Numbered from the stretch's first letter, positions 44,348-55,000 are shown. The stretch: DNA of 64,000 nucleotides from Fibrisoma limi BUZ 3 (GCF_000296815.2 NZ_CAIT01000010.1:248001-312000); one strand, 5' to 3'. Notes: generated by a model from the sequence alone, not told the origin. Numbers and translations are program-made.

Positions 44348-46261
44348 ATGCCCGACGACGTACCACCCATTTTACCTTTGCTGACGGCTGCGATTCTGCT
44401 CACGCCCTTTGCTGGATTCCTGGTGCTACTGAGGGCCGGGCATCGCTCGGCTGGTCGCATCGCCGTATTATTGACGGGCCTGGGCTTAGTCGCTTCCGTC
44501 GTATTGGCAATGAGTATGCCAGTGCAATCTATTGCCTTGCGAATCAATTGGGTAGCCCTGCAGCACATCACTTTCGACGTAGGGTTCCGGCTCGATACAT
44601 TGACCGCCCTCATGCTGATGCTTGTACACGGCGTAGCCTTGCTGGTACAACTATATTCGATTTCCTACCTGCACGACGAGCCGCGATTGCCGCGCTATTT
44701 TTCGTACCTGCAATTGTTCGTCGGGGCCATGCTGGGCATTGTGCTGGCTGGTGATCTAATTATCATGTACGCGTTCTGGGAGCTGGTAGGGCTCGCGTCA
44801 TACCTGCTCATCGGCTTTTATACGGAGCGGCCATCGGCGGTGCGGGCGGCTAAAAAGGCATTTCTGATGAACCGGATCGGCGACGTTGGCTTTCTGATCG
44901 GTATCTTCCTGACGTATTTCTACACGAATGCTACGGAATTGCCTACCGAGGGGGCTTCGGCCTTGCCTACGGTCGTTGGCTTGTGTCTGTTCATGGGCTG
45001 CGTGGGTAAGTCGGCGCAGTTTCCGCTGCTGACCTGGCTCCCGGATGCGATGGAAGGCCCCACGCCCGTTTCGGCGTTGCTCCACGCAGCTACGATGGTG
45101 GCCGCCGGTATCTTCCTGCTGCTACGGATCTATCCGATCTTATCGCCTGATGCGTTGAGCATTATTGCACTCGTGGGTACCATTACGGCCATGTGGGGTG
45201 GATACTCCGCCGTTTTTCAGCATGACATCAAGAAAGTGCTGGCTTTCTCAACCGTTTCGCAACTGGGATTGATGGTGGCCGGGGTAGGGACGGGTAATCC
45301 GACGGGCGCTCTGTTTCACCTGCTGACCCACGCATTTTTCAAAGCAGGGTTGTTTTTGAGTGCGGGCGCTGTCATTCACGGTGTAGAAACGCAGGATATG
45401 CGGCACATGGGTGGTCTGCGAAAAACACTGCCTGGTACGTTCGTGGCCTATACGGTTTGTGCCGCAGCGTTGGCTGGTTTACCACTCTTGTCCGGTTTTT
45501 TATCCAAGGAAGTGATTTTAGCCGGTGCCTTTCAGTGGGCAGACGTACAGGATAATGGACTGGCCTATGCCATACCCGCGTTGTTACTGCTATCATCTGG
45601 CCTGACGGCGCTGTACATGGTTCGGCAGTGGCAGATGGTTTTCTTCGGCCCGTACCGAAACCACGCATTGCCGCTTCAGCAGGTCCACGAACCCGATGCC
45701 CTGATGCGCATACCTGTTGGATTGCTGGCCTTATTATCCATTGGCTTCTGGTTCTCGCTCAATCCATTTCACGCGCAGGATAGCTGGTTTTTCGATGTGT
45801 TTGCCCCAGCAACCGAAACGGCCGAAGTAAGCTGGCTGGCACCCGTTTCCATTGCTCTGGTAGCGTTGGGGGGATACGTTGGTTTCCTCCTGCGTAACCA
45901 CGATAATAATGCTGGAGCCATGACCCGCAGCTACGTCCGGCTGTCGGTCGAGTACGGATTTCTGGATGCCATTTATCAATTCATCATTATTAAGCCAATT
46001 CGTCAACTGGCTACGCTGTTGTACCGGACCGACCAACGCGTGGTGGATGGCGCTGTTAACGGACTCGGAGTTGGTTCGGTCGTAACGGCGCACCTGACCA
46101 ACCTGCTGGATCGGTGGGGCGTCGACGGTGTCGTTAATGGTGCAGCCTGGGTGGCCGGGCGCTTGGGTCGGCTGGCGCGTTCGGTGCAGAACGGCCGCGT
46201 ACAATCGTACATTACAGCGGCCGTAGTGGGGCTACTACTAATGTTGTGGTGGCTCCTGTAA
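44348..46261 (+). CDS. nuoL: NADH-quinone oxidoreductase subunit L
   Basis: A large proton-pumping complex I subunit (637 residues) with the proton_antipo_M core and C-terminal amphipathic helix. Landmarks include FDVGFRLDTLTALMLMLVHGVALLVQLYS, YAFWELVGLASYLLIGF (conserved Glu), AQFPLLTWLPDAMEGPTPVSALLHAATMVAAG and HAFFKAGLFLSAGAVIH (Lys in TM8). The ATG at 44348 is taken; the frame is open from a TTG at 44324. It follows a divergent region after the opposing glycosyltransferase gene, so it is separated from nuoK by about 1.75 kb. Confidence 0.92.
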   Translation: MPDDVPPILPLLTAAILLTPFAGFLVLLRAGHRSAGRIAVLLTGLGLVASVVLAMSMPVQSIALRINWVALQHITFDVGFRLDTLTALMLMLVHGVALLVQLYSISYLHDEPRLPRYFSYLQLFVGAMLGIVLAGDLIIMYAFWELVGLASYLLIGFYTERPSAVRAAKKAFLMNRIGDVGFLIGIFLTYFYTNATELPTEGASALPTVVGLCLFMGCVGKSAQFPLLTWLPDAMEGPTPVSALLHAATMVAAGIFLLLRIYPILSPDALSIIALVGTITAMWGGYSAVFQHDIKKVLAFSTVSQLGLMVAGVGTGNPTGALFHLLTHAFFKAGLFLSAGAVIHGVETQDMRHMGGLRKTLPGTFVAYTVCAAALAGLPLLSGFLSKEVILAGAFQWADVQDNGLAYAIPALLLLSSGLTALYMVRQWQMVFFGPYRNHALPLQQVHEPDALMRIPVGLLALLSIGFWFSLNPFHAQDSWFFDVFAPATETAEVSWLAPVSIALVALGGYVGFLLRNHDNNAGAMTRSYVRLSVEYGFLDAIYQFIIIKPIRQLATLLYRTDQRVVDGAVNGLGVGSVVTAHLTNLLDRWGVDGVVNGAAWVAGRLGRLARSVQNGRVQSYITAAVVGLLLMLWWLL

Positions 46262-46316
46262 AGCGGGCATACGTCCGCTTCGTGCATTAATTGTGGGTTT
46301 ATACCCGCTTATATCT

Positions 46317-47996
46317 ATGGTGTTAACATTACTTATTTTCATACCCATCGCCGGATCGTTACTGGTCGCTCTGTTACCCGACCAGCGGGCTGCACTGTTC
46401 AAATGGATAGCCCTGGGTGTGGCTATTCTTGAACTGGTACTGAGCGGCCTGGCTTATATTAGCTTCAATACAAAGCAAGTGGGGTACCAACTCCTCGAAC
46501 AGGCTGACTGGATAACCGTTCCGCTGGGTAATCTCGGGATTGCCTCGATTGATTACGTCGTTGGGGTGGATGGCATCAGCCTGCCGCTGGTGGTACTATC
46601 GGCAGTTGTCCTGCTGGCGGGCGTTATTTCGTCGTGGACCATCGATCATCGACAGAAGGCCTACTTCGCCTTGTATCTGCTCCTGACAGGTACGGTTATG
46701 GGGTGCTTCGTAGCGCTGGATTTCTTTCTATTCTTCCTGTTTTTTGAGTTCATGCTCCTCCCAATGTACTTTCTCATCGGGCTTTGGGGCGGTCCCCGGC
46801 GTGAATATGCGTCCATAAAGTTCTTCCTGTATACATTGCTGGGATCGCTGCTGATTCTGCTGGTCATGATTGGCTTGTATCTGTCGGTGATCGATCCGAT
46901 CAGCACGGCCGTAGCAGTTGGTTTCATCAGTGACCCGTCGGAGGCAACGGCCGACGTAGTACGGCTTATTCAGAATCAACTCCGCTACTACCAACTGAAT
47001 CCGGCTATGGTCGTGCATACATTCGACATACGGTACCTGGCCGACGGAGGTAACTACCTGCCCAATGCTTTCCTGAGCCTGACCGGCGAACCGATTGTAC
47101 TGGGGCTGCCGGCCCGATTGCTGGCTTTCTGGGCGGTGTTCATTGGCTTTGCCATCAAACTGCCGATCGTTCCGTTGCATACATGGTTGCCCGACGCCCA
47201 CGTTGAAGCGCCAACTCCCGTATCGGTCGTTCTGGCGGGCGTATTGCTCAAAATTGGTGGCTATGGATTCCTGCGTATTGCCTGGGGGCTATTCCCCGAT
47301 GGAGGTGCTGAGTTTGCCCGGACATTGGCTGGCCTGGGTACGTTGTCGATTGTGTACGGTGGCCTGAATGCATTGGCGCAGTACGACGTCAAGAAAATGA
47401 TTGCTTATTCGTCGGTGTCACACATGGGCTTCGTACTGCTGGGTGTAGCTTCCTTAACGGCCGAAGGGATCAACGGCGCTATCTATCAGATGGTGAGCCA
47501 CGGCGTTCTGTCGGCTATGCTGTTTCTGATCGCGGGGGTGGTGTATGACCGGACCCACGACCGACGTATCGACTCATACCGGGGATTAATGCAGCCCATG
47601 CCCCAATACGCTACGTTGACGGCCGTTGCGTTTTTTGGATCACTGGGCCTACCGGGTTTTTCAGGTTTTGTTGGTGAGTTGTTCACGCTGATGGGCAGTT
47701 TCCAGTCGCTTTGGTTGCCGGGCTGGTACACGGCGGTTTCGACGCTGGGTATAGTGCTGGCAGCCGCCTATTTTCTCTGGACGCTGCAGCGGATGTTTTT
47801 CGGGCCATTCTGGTCGCGGCACGAAACAAGTACCCAGAATGGCGTTTCCGTATTAACCGACCTGACCGCCCGCGAAAAACTCTTACTCATTCCGCTGGGT
47901 ATTCTGGCGCTGGTCCTTGGTCTTTTCCCTAATCTGATCTTCAACCTGACAAGCACTACGGTGGCGCAGTGGCTGGAGAAGTTCATGGTGCAGTAA
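46317..47996 (+). CDS. nuoM: NADH-quinone oxidoreductase subunit M
   Basis: A 559-residue antiporter-like subunit of complex I: FFEFMLLPMYFLIGLWGGPRREYASIKFFLYTLLGS, KLPIVPLHTWLPDAHVEAPTPVSVVLAGVLLKIGGYGFLRI and SSVSHMGFVLLG are all standard. Start ATG 46317 is 55 bp after nuoL. nuoN, usually next, is absent; instead the convergent gldG gene begins its 3' end 71 bp later. Confidence 0.92.
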   Translation: MVLTLLIFIPIAGSLLVALLPDQRAALFKWIALGVAILELVLSGLAYISFNTKQVGYQLLEQADWITVPLGNLGIASIDYVVGVDGISLPLVVLSAVVLLAGVISSWTIDHRQKAYFALYLLLTGTVMGCFVALDFFLFFLFFEFMLLPMYFLIGLWGGPRREYASIKFFLYTLLGSLLILLVMIGLYLSVIDPISTAVAVGFISDPSEATADVVRLIQNQLRYYQLNPAMVVHTFDIRYLADGGNYLPNAFLSLTGEPIVLGLPARLLAFWAVFIGFAIKLPIVPLHTWLPDAHVEAPTPVSVVLAGVLLKIGGYGFLRIAWGLFPDGGAEFARTLAGLGTLSIVYGGLNALAQYDVKKMIAYSSVSHMGFVLLGVASLTAEGINGAIYQMVSHGVLSAMLFLIAGVVYDRTHDRRIDSYRGLMQPMPQYATLTAVAFFGSLGLPGFSGFVGELFTLMGSFQSLWLPGWYTAVSTLGIVLAAAYFLWTLQRMFFGPFWSRHETSTQNGVSVLTDLTAREKLLLIPLGILALVLGLFPNLIFNLTSTTVAQWLEKFMVQ

Positions 47997-48067
47997 AAGT
48001 GTTGGCTATTGACAGGGCACGCCAACGGCGTTTGGGCTGGTTTTACAGTTTATTCAAACCGAGCCCG

Positions 48068-49732
48068 CTACCGGGCGTATTGCCGTCTGCGTACAAATTG
48101 CCACACTACGCCTACAAGGCCAACCAGTATCAGAGGGGCCAGCAGGTTCAATACTTGCCAGGTCGTCCGTTCGCTTTTCAGACGAATGGTGTCCAGTGGC
48201 CGAAGCGTAACCGTCCGGTTGCGGGCCGAAATAACGCCTTCTGGGTCGATCAGATAGTCAATGGCGTTCAGCGTAAAATCTTTATTGGCAAACGTAGTAC
48301 GCGTGAAGCGGTCATAGCCTAGTGGCAGTGGTGCATTCCGTTTGTAGTCAACGTCGTTAACAACCAGATCGCCGTCAGAGCAAACCATCACCCGCGATGC
48401 TACCCCTTCGGCCTTGAAACCATTGGCACGCGGGTCGCCGGGGAGGATACGATTGGCAAACAGTGACTGAAACCGGCCTTCCATCAGGCAACCAATAATG
48501 CGAACTCCACCGTCGTAGGTGCTCGGGTCAGGCTGCTGTCGGGCTTCATTATAGGCAACAACGGCCGGAGCCTGCAAAATTTTGGTATATGGTGACGTGA
48601 GGAGCAAGGGAGTTTTCTGAATACCTGGCGACCGTACGGTATCGAGCGTACTGGTGAAACGTGCCCAAACCAGGTCGAGGTTACGGACAATCGGGTTGCG
48701 TGAGTTGCCGAAATTGTTGATGATCGGGTAAAACCGCCAGGGGAGCAATTGAATGTTGGGTTTGTCGCCCAGGTTCCCAACGTTAAGCGGAATAGAGGCA
48801 CAGCGCAAATCCTTCACGATGTCGCGGTTGACCCGAACGCCCCAGCGAAAAAATAGGTTGTCGAGGTTCAGGTTCAGCGGTTGAGCGAACGTACCTTCCG
48901 CCCCAACGCTATCGACCCGCTGGCCATCCACAAAAAACAACGCCCGGCCGCCGTTGACGACAAACTGATCCATTTTGAAGACCTCATCGTCGGAGAAGGG
49001 CTGGTCGGGTTTGGGAACCAGAATCAGGTCAAGATCGGAGATGGGACCGGGTTTACTCATGTCTACGAAAAACAGGTCGTAGTTCTCCTGCACCGATGCC
49101 AGCAGGTCAGAAAAGCGGGAGGGCGGTACGTTCGTATGCGCAACCAGACCCACGCGCCGGCGACTGCCTTCCGGCTGTGTCAGCTTCCGAATGGCCGCTG
49201 CCAGTTGAAATTCAACCCCTTCGTACGACTGGTTCAATTGTTCCTGGGGCGAACTGGCTTTATTGCCTTTCAAGAGCAATACGGCCGTTTCTTTGCCCTT
49301 ATATGACACCAGCGCCCCCGGGAAAATCAGTTTTTCGACTCGTTTTCCGCCTTCGTTGTTGATCACATTGGTCGGCAACAGACCCTGCTGCTGGAGCCGG
49401 TCAAACAGCTTGTTCTTGGCGTCTGTGTTGGTAATGGCATCCGGATCAATAAAGCGATACGTTACGTTCTTACCTGCCCGTGCCTGAAACTCCTCGAGGG
49501 TTTCGCGGACCGCGTTTTCCAGCCGTTTGAAGCCGGCCGGGAGTTCGCCTGTCAGGTATACGTTCACGTGAACATCGTCGTCCAGTCCTTCCAGCAGATT
49601 GCGGGTAGCGGTCGAAAGCGTGTACCGCTTCTCTTCCGTGAGGTCAACGCGAAAAAAAACAAATGCCGAAACGATATTAACAACCACTAAAACGGCCACA
49701 ATCAGGCCGGTGCGTAACAAAGCAGATTTCAT
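48068..49732 (-). CDS. gldG: Gliding motility ABC transporter component GldG
   Basis: A 554-residue membrane-anchored protein of the Gld ABC complex, with one N-terminal TM (about 7-28), an extracytoplasmic ABC_transp_aux domain and a C-terminal TM (about 525-545) ending in basic residues. Signature segments are FFRVDLTEEKRYTLSTATRNLLEGLDDDVHVNVYLTGELPAGFKRLENAVRETLEEF. In Flavobacterium johnsoniae GldF/GldG are needed for gliding. No gldF lies next to it in this window; divergent downstream of its start is an SRPBCC gene. Confidence 0.85.
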   Translation of the reverse strand: MKSALLRTGLIVAVLVVVNIVSAFVFFRVDLTEEKRYTLSTATRNLLEGLDDDVHVNVYLTGELPAGFKRLENAVRETLEEFQARAGKNVTYRFIDPDAITNTDAKNKLFDRLQQQGLLPTNVINNEGGKRVEKLIFPGALVSYKGKETAVLLLKGNKASSPQEQLNQSYEGVEFQLAAAIRKLTQPEGSRRRVGLVAHTNVPPSRFSDLLASVQENYDLFFVDMSKPGPISDLDLILVPKPDQPFSDDEVFKMDQFVVNGGRALFFVDGQRVDSVGAEGTFAQPLNLNLDNLFFRWGVRVNRDIVKDLRCASIPLNVGNLGDKPNIQLLPWRFYPIINNFGNSRNPIVRNLDLVWARFTSTLDTVRSPGIQKTPLLLTSPYTKILQAPAVVAYNEARQQPDPSTYDGGVRIIGCLMEGRFQSLFANRILPGDPRANGFKAEGVASRVMVCSDGDLVVNDVDYKRNAPLPLGYDRFTRTTFANKDFTLNAIDYLIDPEGVISARNRTVTLRPLDTIRLKSERTTWQVLNLLAPLILVGLVGVVWQFVRRRQYAR

Positions 49733-49897
49733 ACTGGACTATAAACGAACGAGTCGGGCAAGTTGGTAGCCTGAAGGCAAAAAAACGAATTGTCTGCCAA
49801 TTAATCGTAGAGGATTACTGCCAATAGAGCCAGTCGACCGAATCCATTCGCTCATAATTCGTAACATCCGAATAGTAGACAAGTTTTCATATAGACT

Positions 49898-49927
49898 AGC
49901 GCGAGTCTGATGGCCCGCGCTTTTTTT
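49898..49927 (+). terminator. Terminator-like hairpin in a leader region
   Basis: AGCGCG pairs with CGCGCT across a 12-nt loop and is followed by TTTTTTT on the plus strand. It lies upstream of the SRPBCC gene, 43 bp before its ATG. It could be an attenuator or the end of a short transcript. Alternative pairing AGACT/AGTCT is also possible. Confidence 0.35.
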
Positions 49928-49969
49928 ATGGACAGTAAAACTCATCAAACAACGTAAACCTCAATCATT

Positions 49970-50845
49970 ATGGCAAGAACAGCAAATTTAGCGCAGGCCG
50001 GGGTACTGGACATCGCGCCTGTCGACCCGATTCCAAGCGGGTCAAGTAAAATCAATGTCGGCAAGAATGAACGCTGGCTATCCGTCGGTGCCGGTTTGTT
50101 GATAGCCAACATCGGTATTCGTCGGGGCGGGATTGGTGGCGTGTTGCTGACAGCTGTTGGTACGTCGCTGGCGCTGCGGGGTGCCTCAGGCTATTGCCCG
50201 ATCAACGAAGCGCTTGGTCGCGATACGTCCGACGACAAAACCGAAACTAACGTACTGGAAATCTCAAAGTCAGTAACGATTAACAAACCCCGTGAGGAGG
50301 TTTACCAGTTCTGGCGGAAGCTGGAAAATCTGCCGAAGTTCATGCGCCATCTGGAAGATGTTAAGCAGATGGACGACCGCCGGTCGCACTGGGTAGCGCG
50401 GCTCGATAGCGAAAACCCTGCTGCCAAAGCCTTGCCGAAAGTGGAGTGGGATGCCGACATCGTTGAGGAAGAAGAAAATAGCCGGCTGGTCTGGCGGTCG
50501 GTCCCCGGAGCTACCATCGACAACTCGGGTGAGGTTCGCTTCGTGGACGCTCCCGGCAATCGCGGCACTGAGGTACACGCAACCATCAAGTATCGCCCAC
50601 CGCAGGGCATTGTAGGGGAGGCCGTACTGAAACTGCTCAACCCGGCTTTCAAACAGATGGTTAAAGAAGATATCCGGCGGTTTAAGTGGCTCATGGAAAC
50701 CGGTGCAATTACGACCAACGAAGGACCGTCGGGCCGCAAGCCGGAAACAACGAACCCTGCCCTACGTCAACCGATGCAAAACCCTGCAGAAACACCTCAA
50801 AATAAAACAAAACCCTCAATCACCGATGAGAGCATTGTGTTATAA
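49970..50845 (+). CDS. SRPBCC-family protein with N-terminal DUF2892-like membrane segment
   Basis: A 291-residue protein: an N-terminal segment with two short hydrophobic helices (WLSVGAGLLIANIGI, GGVLLTAVGTSLALRGASGYCPINEALG), like the DUF2892/YgaP membrane module, then a START-like SRPBCC domain from about residue 92 (VTINKPREEVYQFWRKLENLPKFMRHL) to about 235. Such proteins are often stress-induced lipid- or cofactor-binding proteins. It overlaps the dehydrogenase gene by 20 bp, which suggests co-expression. Confidence 0.8.
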   Translation: MARTANLAQAGVLDIAPVDPIPSGSSKINVGKNERWLSVGAGLLIANIGIRRGGIGGVLLTAVGTSLALRGASGYCPINEALGRDTSDDKTETNVLEISKSVTINKPREEVYQFWRKLENLPKFMRHLEDVKQMDDRRSHWVARLDSENPAAKALPKVEWDADIVEEEENSRLVWRSVPGATIDNSGEVRFVDAPGNRGTEVHATIKYRPPQGIVGEAVLKLLNPAFKQMVKEDIRRFKWLMETGAITTNEGPSGRKPETTNPALRQPMQNPAETPQNKTKPSITDESIVL

Positions 50846-51995
50846 CGGTCGCAACGACCTGCGGGTCGAGCGCGTTCCTGACCCTGAAATTGTAAACCCG
50901 CAGGATATTATCCTGCGAGTTATTATGTCGTCGGTGTGCGGTTCAGACCTGCACCTGCTTAACGGCTACGTACCGACGATGCAGGAAGGCGATATCATCG
51001 GCCACGAATTCATTGGCGAGGTCGTGGAGATCGGGCCGGAAGTTAAAAAACTACGCCGGGGCGACCGCGTGGTGGTTGGTTCTATTCTGGGGTGTGGCGA
51101 GTGCAGCTACTGCCAGTCGCAGTCGTGGTCACTCTGCGACAACTCGAACCCGAACGCCTACATGGTTAAACCGCTCTATGGCTACTCACCCGCTGGTATC
51201 TTCGGCTACTCGCACGCGTTTGGCGGCTACGCCGGTAGCCATGCCGAATACATTCGCGTACCGTTTGCCGACCGTGGCTGTTTCCTGATTCCGGAAGGCG
51301 TAAAAGATGAGTCGGCGGTTTTCTGCTCGGATGCATTCCCAACGGGCTTTATGGGAGCTGATATGGCCGACATTCGGCCGGGCGACACGGTGGCAGTTTG
51401 GGGGTGTGGAGCCGTCGGGCAGATGGCGATGCGGAGTGCTTACCTGCTGGGTGCTGAGCGTGTTATTGCCATGGATCGGCACAAACACCTGCTCGAACAG
51501 GCTAAAAACAACAGCAATGCCGAAGTGCTGAGTATTGATGAAATCGACATTCAGGAAGCGCTCAAGGAAATGACGGGTGGCCGTGGCCCCGACCGCTGCA
51601 TCGATGCTGTAGGGATGGAAGCCGTCAGCAGCAGCCCGCAGTACTACTACGATAAAGCCAAGCAATGGGTACGGCTCGAAAACGACCGGCCTATCGTTCT
51701 GCGCGAAGCCATCAAAGCCTGCCGGAAGGGCGGTACGATCTCAATCATCGGCGTCTATGGTGGCTTTGTCGATTCGATTCCTATGGGCGCGGCTATGAAC
51801 AAGGCACTGACGTTCAGGATGGGGCAGATGCACGCCCAGAAATACATTCCCCGGCTGCTCGACTACGTGGCCAACGGTCAGGTGGATACATCCGACCTAC
51901 TGACCTACAAGATGCCGCTGGAAGAAGGTCAGCGCGGCTACAACTATTTCAATTCGAAGTCGAACAATACAACCCGGGTTGTTTTCACACCGTGA
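50826..51995 (+). CDS. Zinc-dependent alcohol dehydrogenase (formaldehyde-dehydrogenase-like)
   Basis: A 389-residue medium-chain dehydrogenase. Catalytic zinc ligands fit C38, H60/E61 and a later acid; the structural zinc loop has C90, C93, C96 and C104. The Rossmann motif is WGCGAVGQMAM near 197. The sequence resembles the glutathione-independent formaldehyde/zinc alcohol dehydrogenase group. The ATG at 50826 is used; a longer open frame upstream lies within the SRPBCC gene and is not supported. It ends just before a G-rich repeat. Confidence 0.87.
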   Translation: MRALCYNGRNDLRVERVPDPEIVNPQDIILRVIMSSVCGSDLHLLNGYVPTMQEGDIIGHEFIGEVVEIGPEVKKLRRGDRVVVGSILGCGECSYCQSQSWSLCDNSNPNAYMVKPLYGYSPAGIFGYSHAFGGYAGSHAEYIRVPFADRGCFLIPEGVKDESAVFCSDAFPTGFMGADMADIRPGDTVAVWGCGAVGQMAMRSAYLLGAERVIAMDRHKHLLEQAKNNSNAEVLSIDEIDIQEALKEMTGGRGPDRCIDAVGMEAVSSSPQYYYDKAKQWVRLENDRPIVLREAIKACRKGGTISIIGVYGGFVDSIPMGAAMNKALTFRMGQMHAQKYIPRLLDYVANGQVDTSDLLTYKMPLEEGQRGYNYFNSKSNNTTRVVFTP

Positions 51996-51999
51996 AAGG

Positions 52000-52050
52000 G
52001 TAGGGGGCGTGGGGCTAAGGGCGTGGGGCTAAGGGCATGGGGCGTAGGGA
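52000..52050 (+). repeat. G-rich tandem repeat with quadruplex potential
   Basis: The segment contains repeated GGGGCTAAG and GCGTGGGG units with G-tracts at 52004-52008, 52012-52015, 52024-52028, 52033-52035, 52039-52042 and 52047-52049. Four or more runs of three or more Gs spaced by short loops meet the G-quadruplex pattern on the plus strand. Confidence 0.65.
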
Positions 52051-52079
52051 ACTACTATCCCGAGCCCTTAGCCCCACGC
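52021..52079. terminator. Perfect 16-bp hairpin between convergent genes
   Basis: GCGTGGGGCTAAGGGC (52021-52036) pairs with its exact complement (52064-52079) between the alcohol dehydrogenase and lptD ends. It probably acts as a bidirectional terminator; one stem arm is part of the G-rich repeat. Confidence 0.65.
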
Positions 52080-52083
52080 GCTA

Positions 52084-55000
52084 TTACCGCCCGTAGAAAC
52101 CACCGTAGTCGTAGAAGCTCCGACGACGGCTCAACTTCAATTCCTGAAGGATTGATGACCGGGCCCGCAGGTCGAACGAGTAGTTACCGGCGCGTTGGTT
52201 ACTGCCTGCGTAGGGTGTCCAGTTGAACGACATATCCCAGCAGTGGAGGTCGCGGGTGATGCCGATGGTGGTTAGGGTTGGGCGCTTGAACTGGAAATCA
52301 TAGCCTGAGTTAACGGTTATTTTCCACTTGGGCGTCAGGCTCAGATCTCCCGTCAATGTCAATGCCTGCACTACCTGACTAAGTTCGGGTGTCAGGCGCG
52401 TATAGCTGAATGTGTAGCTAACGTTAATCGACCAAGGGATGTTAAAATCAACGTACAACTCCGGATTGGTATTTATCGCCCGCATGGTCGCGGCAGACGC
52501 TCCGTTGCTTTGCTTAGGTCGGTCGGCCTGCTTGGGGGCCAGACGAGTGCTGATGTAAGCCTGCAGGTTCGTCAGACGTAACAAACCCTGCCCCTCCTGA
52601 AAAGCAAAGCGGTTCGGTACACGGATGTACTGCTGATTTTCGTAGCTGAGCGGATTAAGAATATACGGCGAATAGCTGATGGGCGGGTAAGGTGTTATGC
52701 CGGTAGCCGCTACGGGCAGGCCATAAACGGGCGTTCCGCCATAGGCCCGGGTGGCATAGGGATCGAACGTTGACGAGAAGTTAAAGCTGACGTTCTTAAG
52801 AATCTGCGTGTTCGCACTAACGGCAATGGGCGACAGTTTGTAGTCGGGCGCGAGGAAGTTGTAGCTGCCCGTAATACTCAGGTTGTCGAAAATCGAAATC
52901 TTCTTGAACTCCTGCCCGGCCGAATCGCTGCGCGTTCGCACCTTCATCTCCAACTGGTTGACGATACCGAAGGAAATAAAGGCCGATGCCGTGCTGCTCG
53001 CGCTACCACCACTGCCCCCTAAGCCCCGGAATACGGAGAGCGTCCGGCGGTACTCGGGTAACCCCTGTAAGCTGCCAACGCTATCCAGTCTGACGAACTG
53101 ACCAAAAATCGGATTGGTGAAATTCGGGACGTAGCTGAACGAGATAGAGGGCGCTACGGTATGCCGGATCGCTTCAACGCGTTTCCCCCGGATGAAGTAA
53201 GTGCCGTAAAAGCGCGTGTTCATGCTGAGGTTGGTCGAAAAGTTATAGGATGGAAAAATGCCTCGACTGGTGTCAACCCGCACCGCGTTACTGTCTGCAA
53301 CATACACGTAATTAAGCTTCTTCGTGTATAAATCCCCCTGCAACGAGAAACCTGGCGTTAAGTTGATGTATCGGAGAATCTTAAAATTAGGCAACGAGAT
53401 AGGAATACTGTAACGAGCCTGAACCTGTCGGTTTTCCCAGATGCGCTGTAGATTTTGAAAGTTAAAATCAACCAGATTCGGGTCAGCAATGGTACGTCCA
53501 TCACGAACAGCATTGGCGCGATTGGTACTATCAATAATGCGAGTTATGGCACTAACTGGTTGTAAGTCGGTAATTACCGGGAAGCCCAATCCAGTTGTAT
53601 CAACCTGCGTCCGGATGGTATTGCTGATGCCCAGCGAACCGCTGACATCCAAACCGACCCGGAAGCTTTCGTACCAACGGCCCGAACCACCCCGTAGGGC
53701 GAAGGGCGCAATCTGGTTAAGACCAAAGTTGAAATCCGTCGACGCGTCGGTCTTGCCGTTCTCCCGGACGTTTGTTATCCGGTTAACCTGCCCAAACTGC
53801 TGGTTAACGCGCACGTTTGCCCCTGCCCGGGCGTACTGCCCAAAGGTGCGGCTGTACTGCACCGACGACCCCGCTACGTTGGAGGTATACTGTTGGGTGT
53901 TATAGGCATTGAACTGATTGTAGCTGTTGCTGCTGACATTGACGTTGGCTGAAAACGTACCGCGACCACGCGGCACCGGCGAATGCGACCACGTAACAGC
54001 AAAGTCATTCCGGGCAGGAGTAACATCGACCGGGTCGCCGGTGCGGTTGCGGTTGAAACGCAGGTCGATACCGCCACTGTACCGGTAGCGCTTGTTGTAG
54101 GCCGACGAAACACCAAGTCCCCAGCTACCCCGCGAGTAAATCTGCCCCCGGAACTGGATACCCAGGTTTTCGTTGACCGCCCAGTAATAGCCACCATCGC
54201 GCAGGTAGTAGCCCCGGCCGTTCGGTTCTTCACCGTATTGCGGTACCAGAACTCCGGAAACGCCAATATCTTTCTTTTTCGGAAACGGGAAAAAGCCGAA
54301 CGGCAATCCAATGGGCAGCGGCACCTGGTTGACCACTAAATTAAATGGGCCGGCCACAACCTGCTTGTTGTGTATAACTTTCAGCTTGCTGGCGTTAATA
54401 TGGAAGTGGGGCGTGGCCAGGTTGCAGGTCGTGTAGATAGCCTTGCCGATGTACAGGTTCTCGTCGGCATCTTTCTTCACGTTCTGACCGCGGATGTTGC
54501 CTTCGCCCTGTTGGGTAATAACTCCCTGAATTTTACCCTTTTTGGTCTTAAAATTGTAGCGAATCTCTTTGGTGTCGTACTTGTCGGCTCCGTCCTGAAA
54601 AATAGGTCGTCCGACGTACTTCTGGGCTGTTGAATCGTAGCGCCCTTTGGCATAGACCTCGTTGGTCAGGTAGTTCAGCCGGATGTACTCGGCTTTTAGT
54701 GAAATGTCGCCGTAGGTGACCTGGGCATCGCCGAATAGCTCAACGGTCTGGCCGTCGGCGGAGTAGATGGTCGAGTCTTTCGACGTATACTCAACCGTCG
54801 TGCGGAAGGCAGCGTCGGCCGAGGCCGAATCGGCCCGAATGGAGTCTGATGTCGCTACCTGGCGGCTGGTCGTATCACGGCCTTCGGGTCGGACAATATT
54901 GGGCGTAACCAGCCCCGGACGTAACCGACCGGGCTGATTTGGCGTTGTTGTTTGTGAAGAGGGGGGCGTAACAGGGCTTATAGCTGAGTTGGCCGGCGAA

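Noticed and set aside
45734-46204. A 156-codon open frame antisense to nuoL
   Set aside because: Lies wholly within the conserved nuoL sequence and lacks any recognisable domain.
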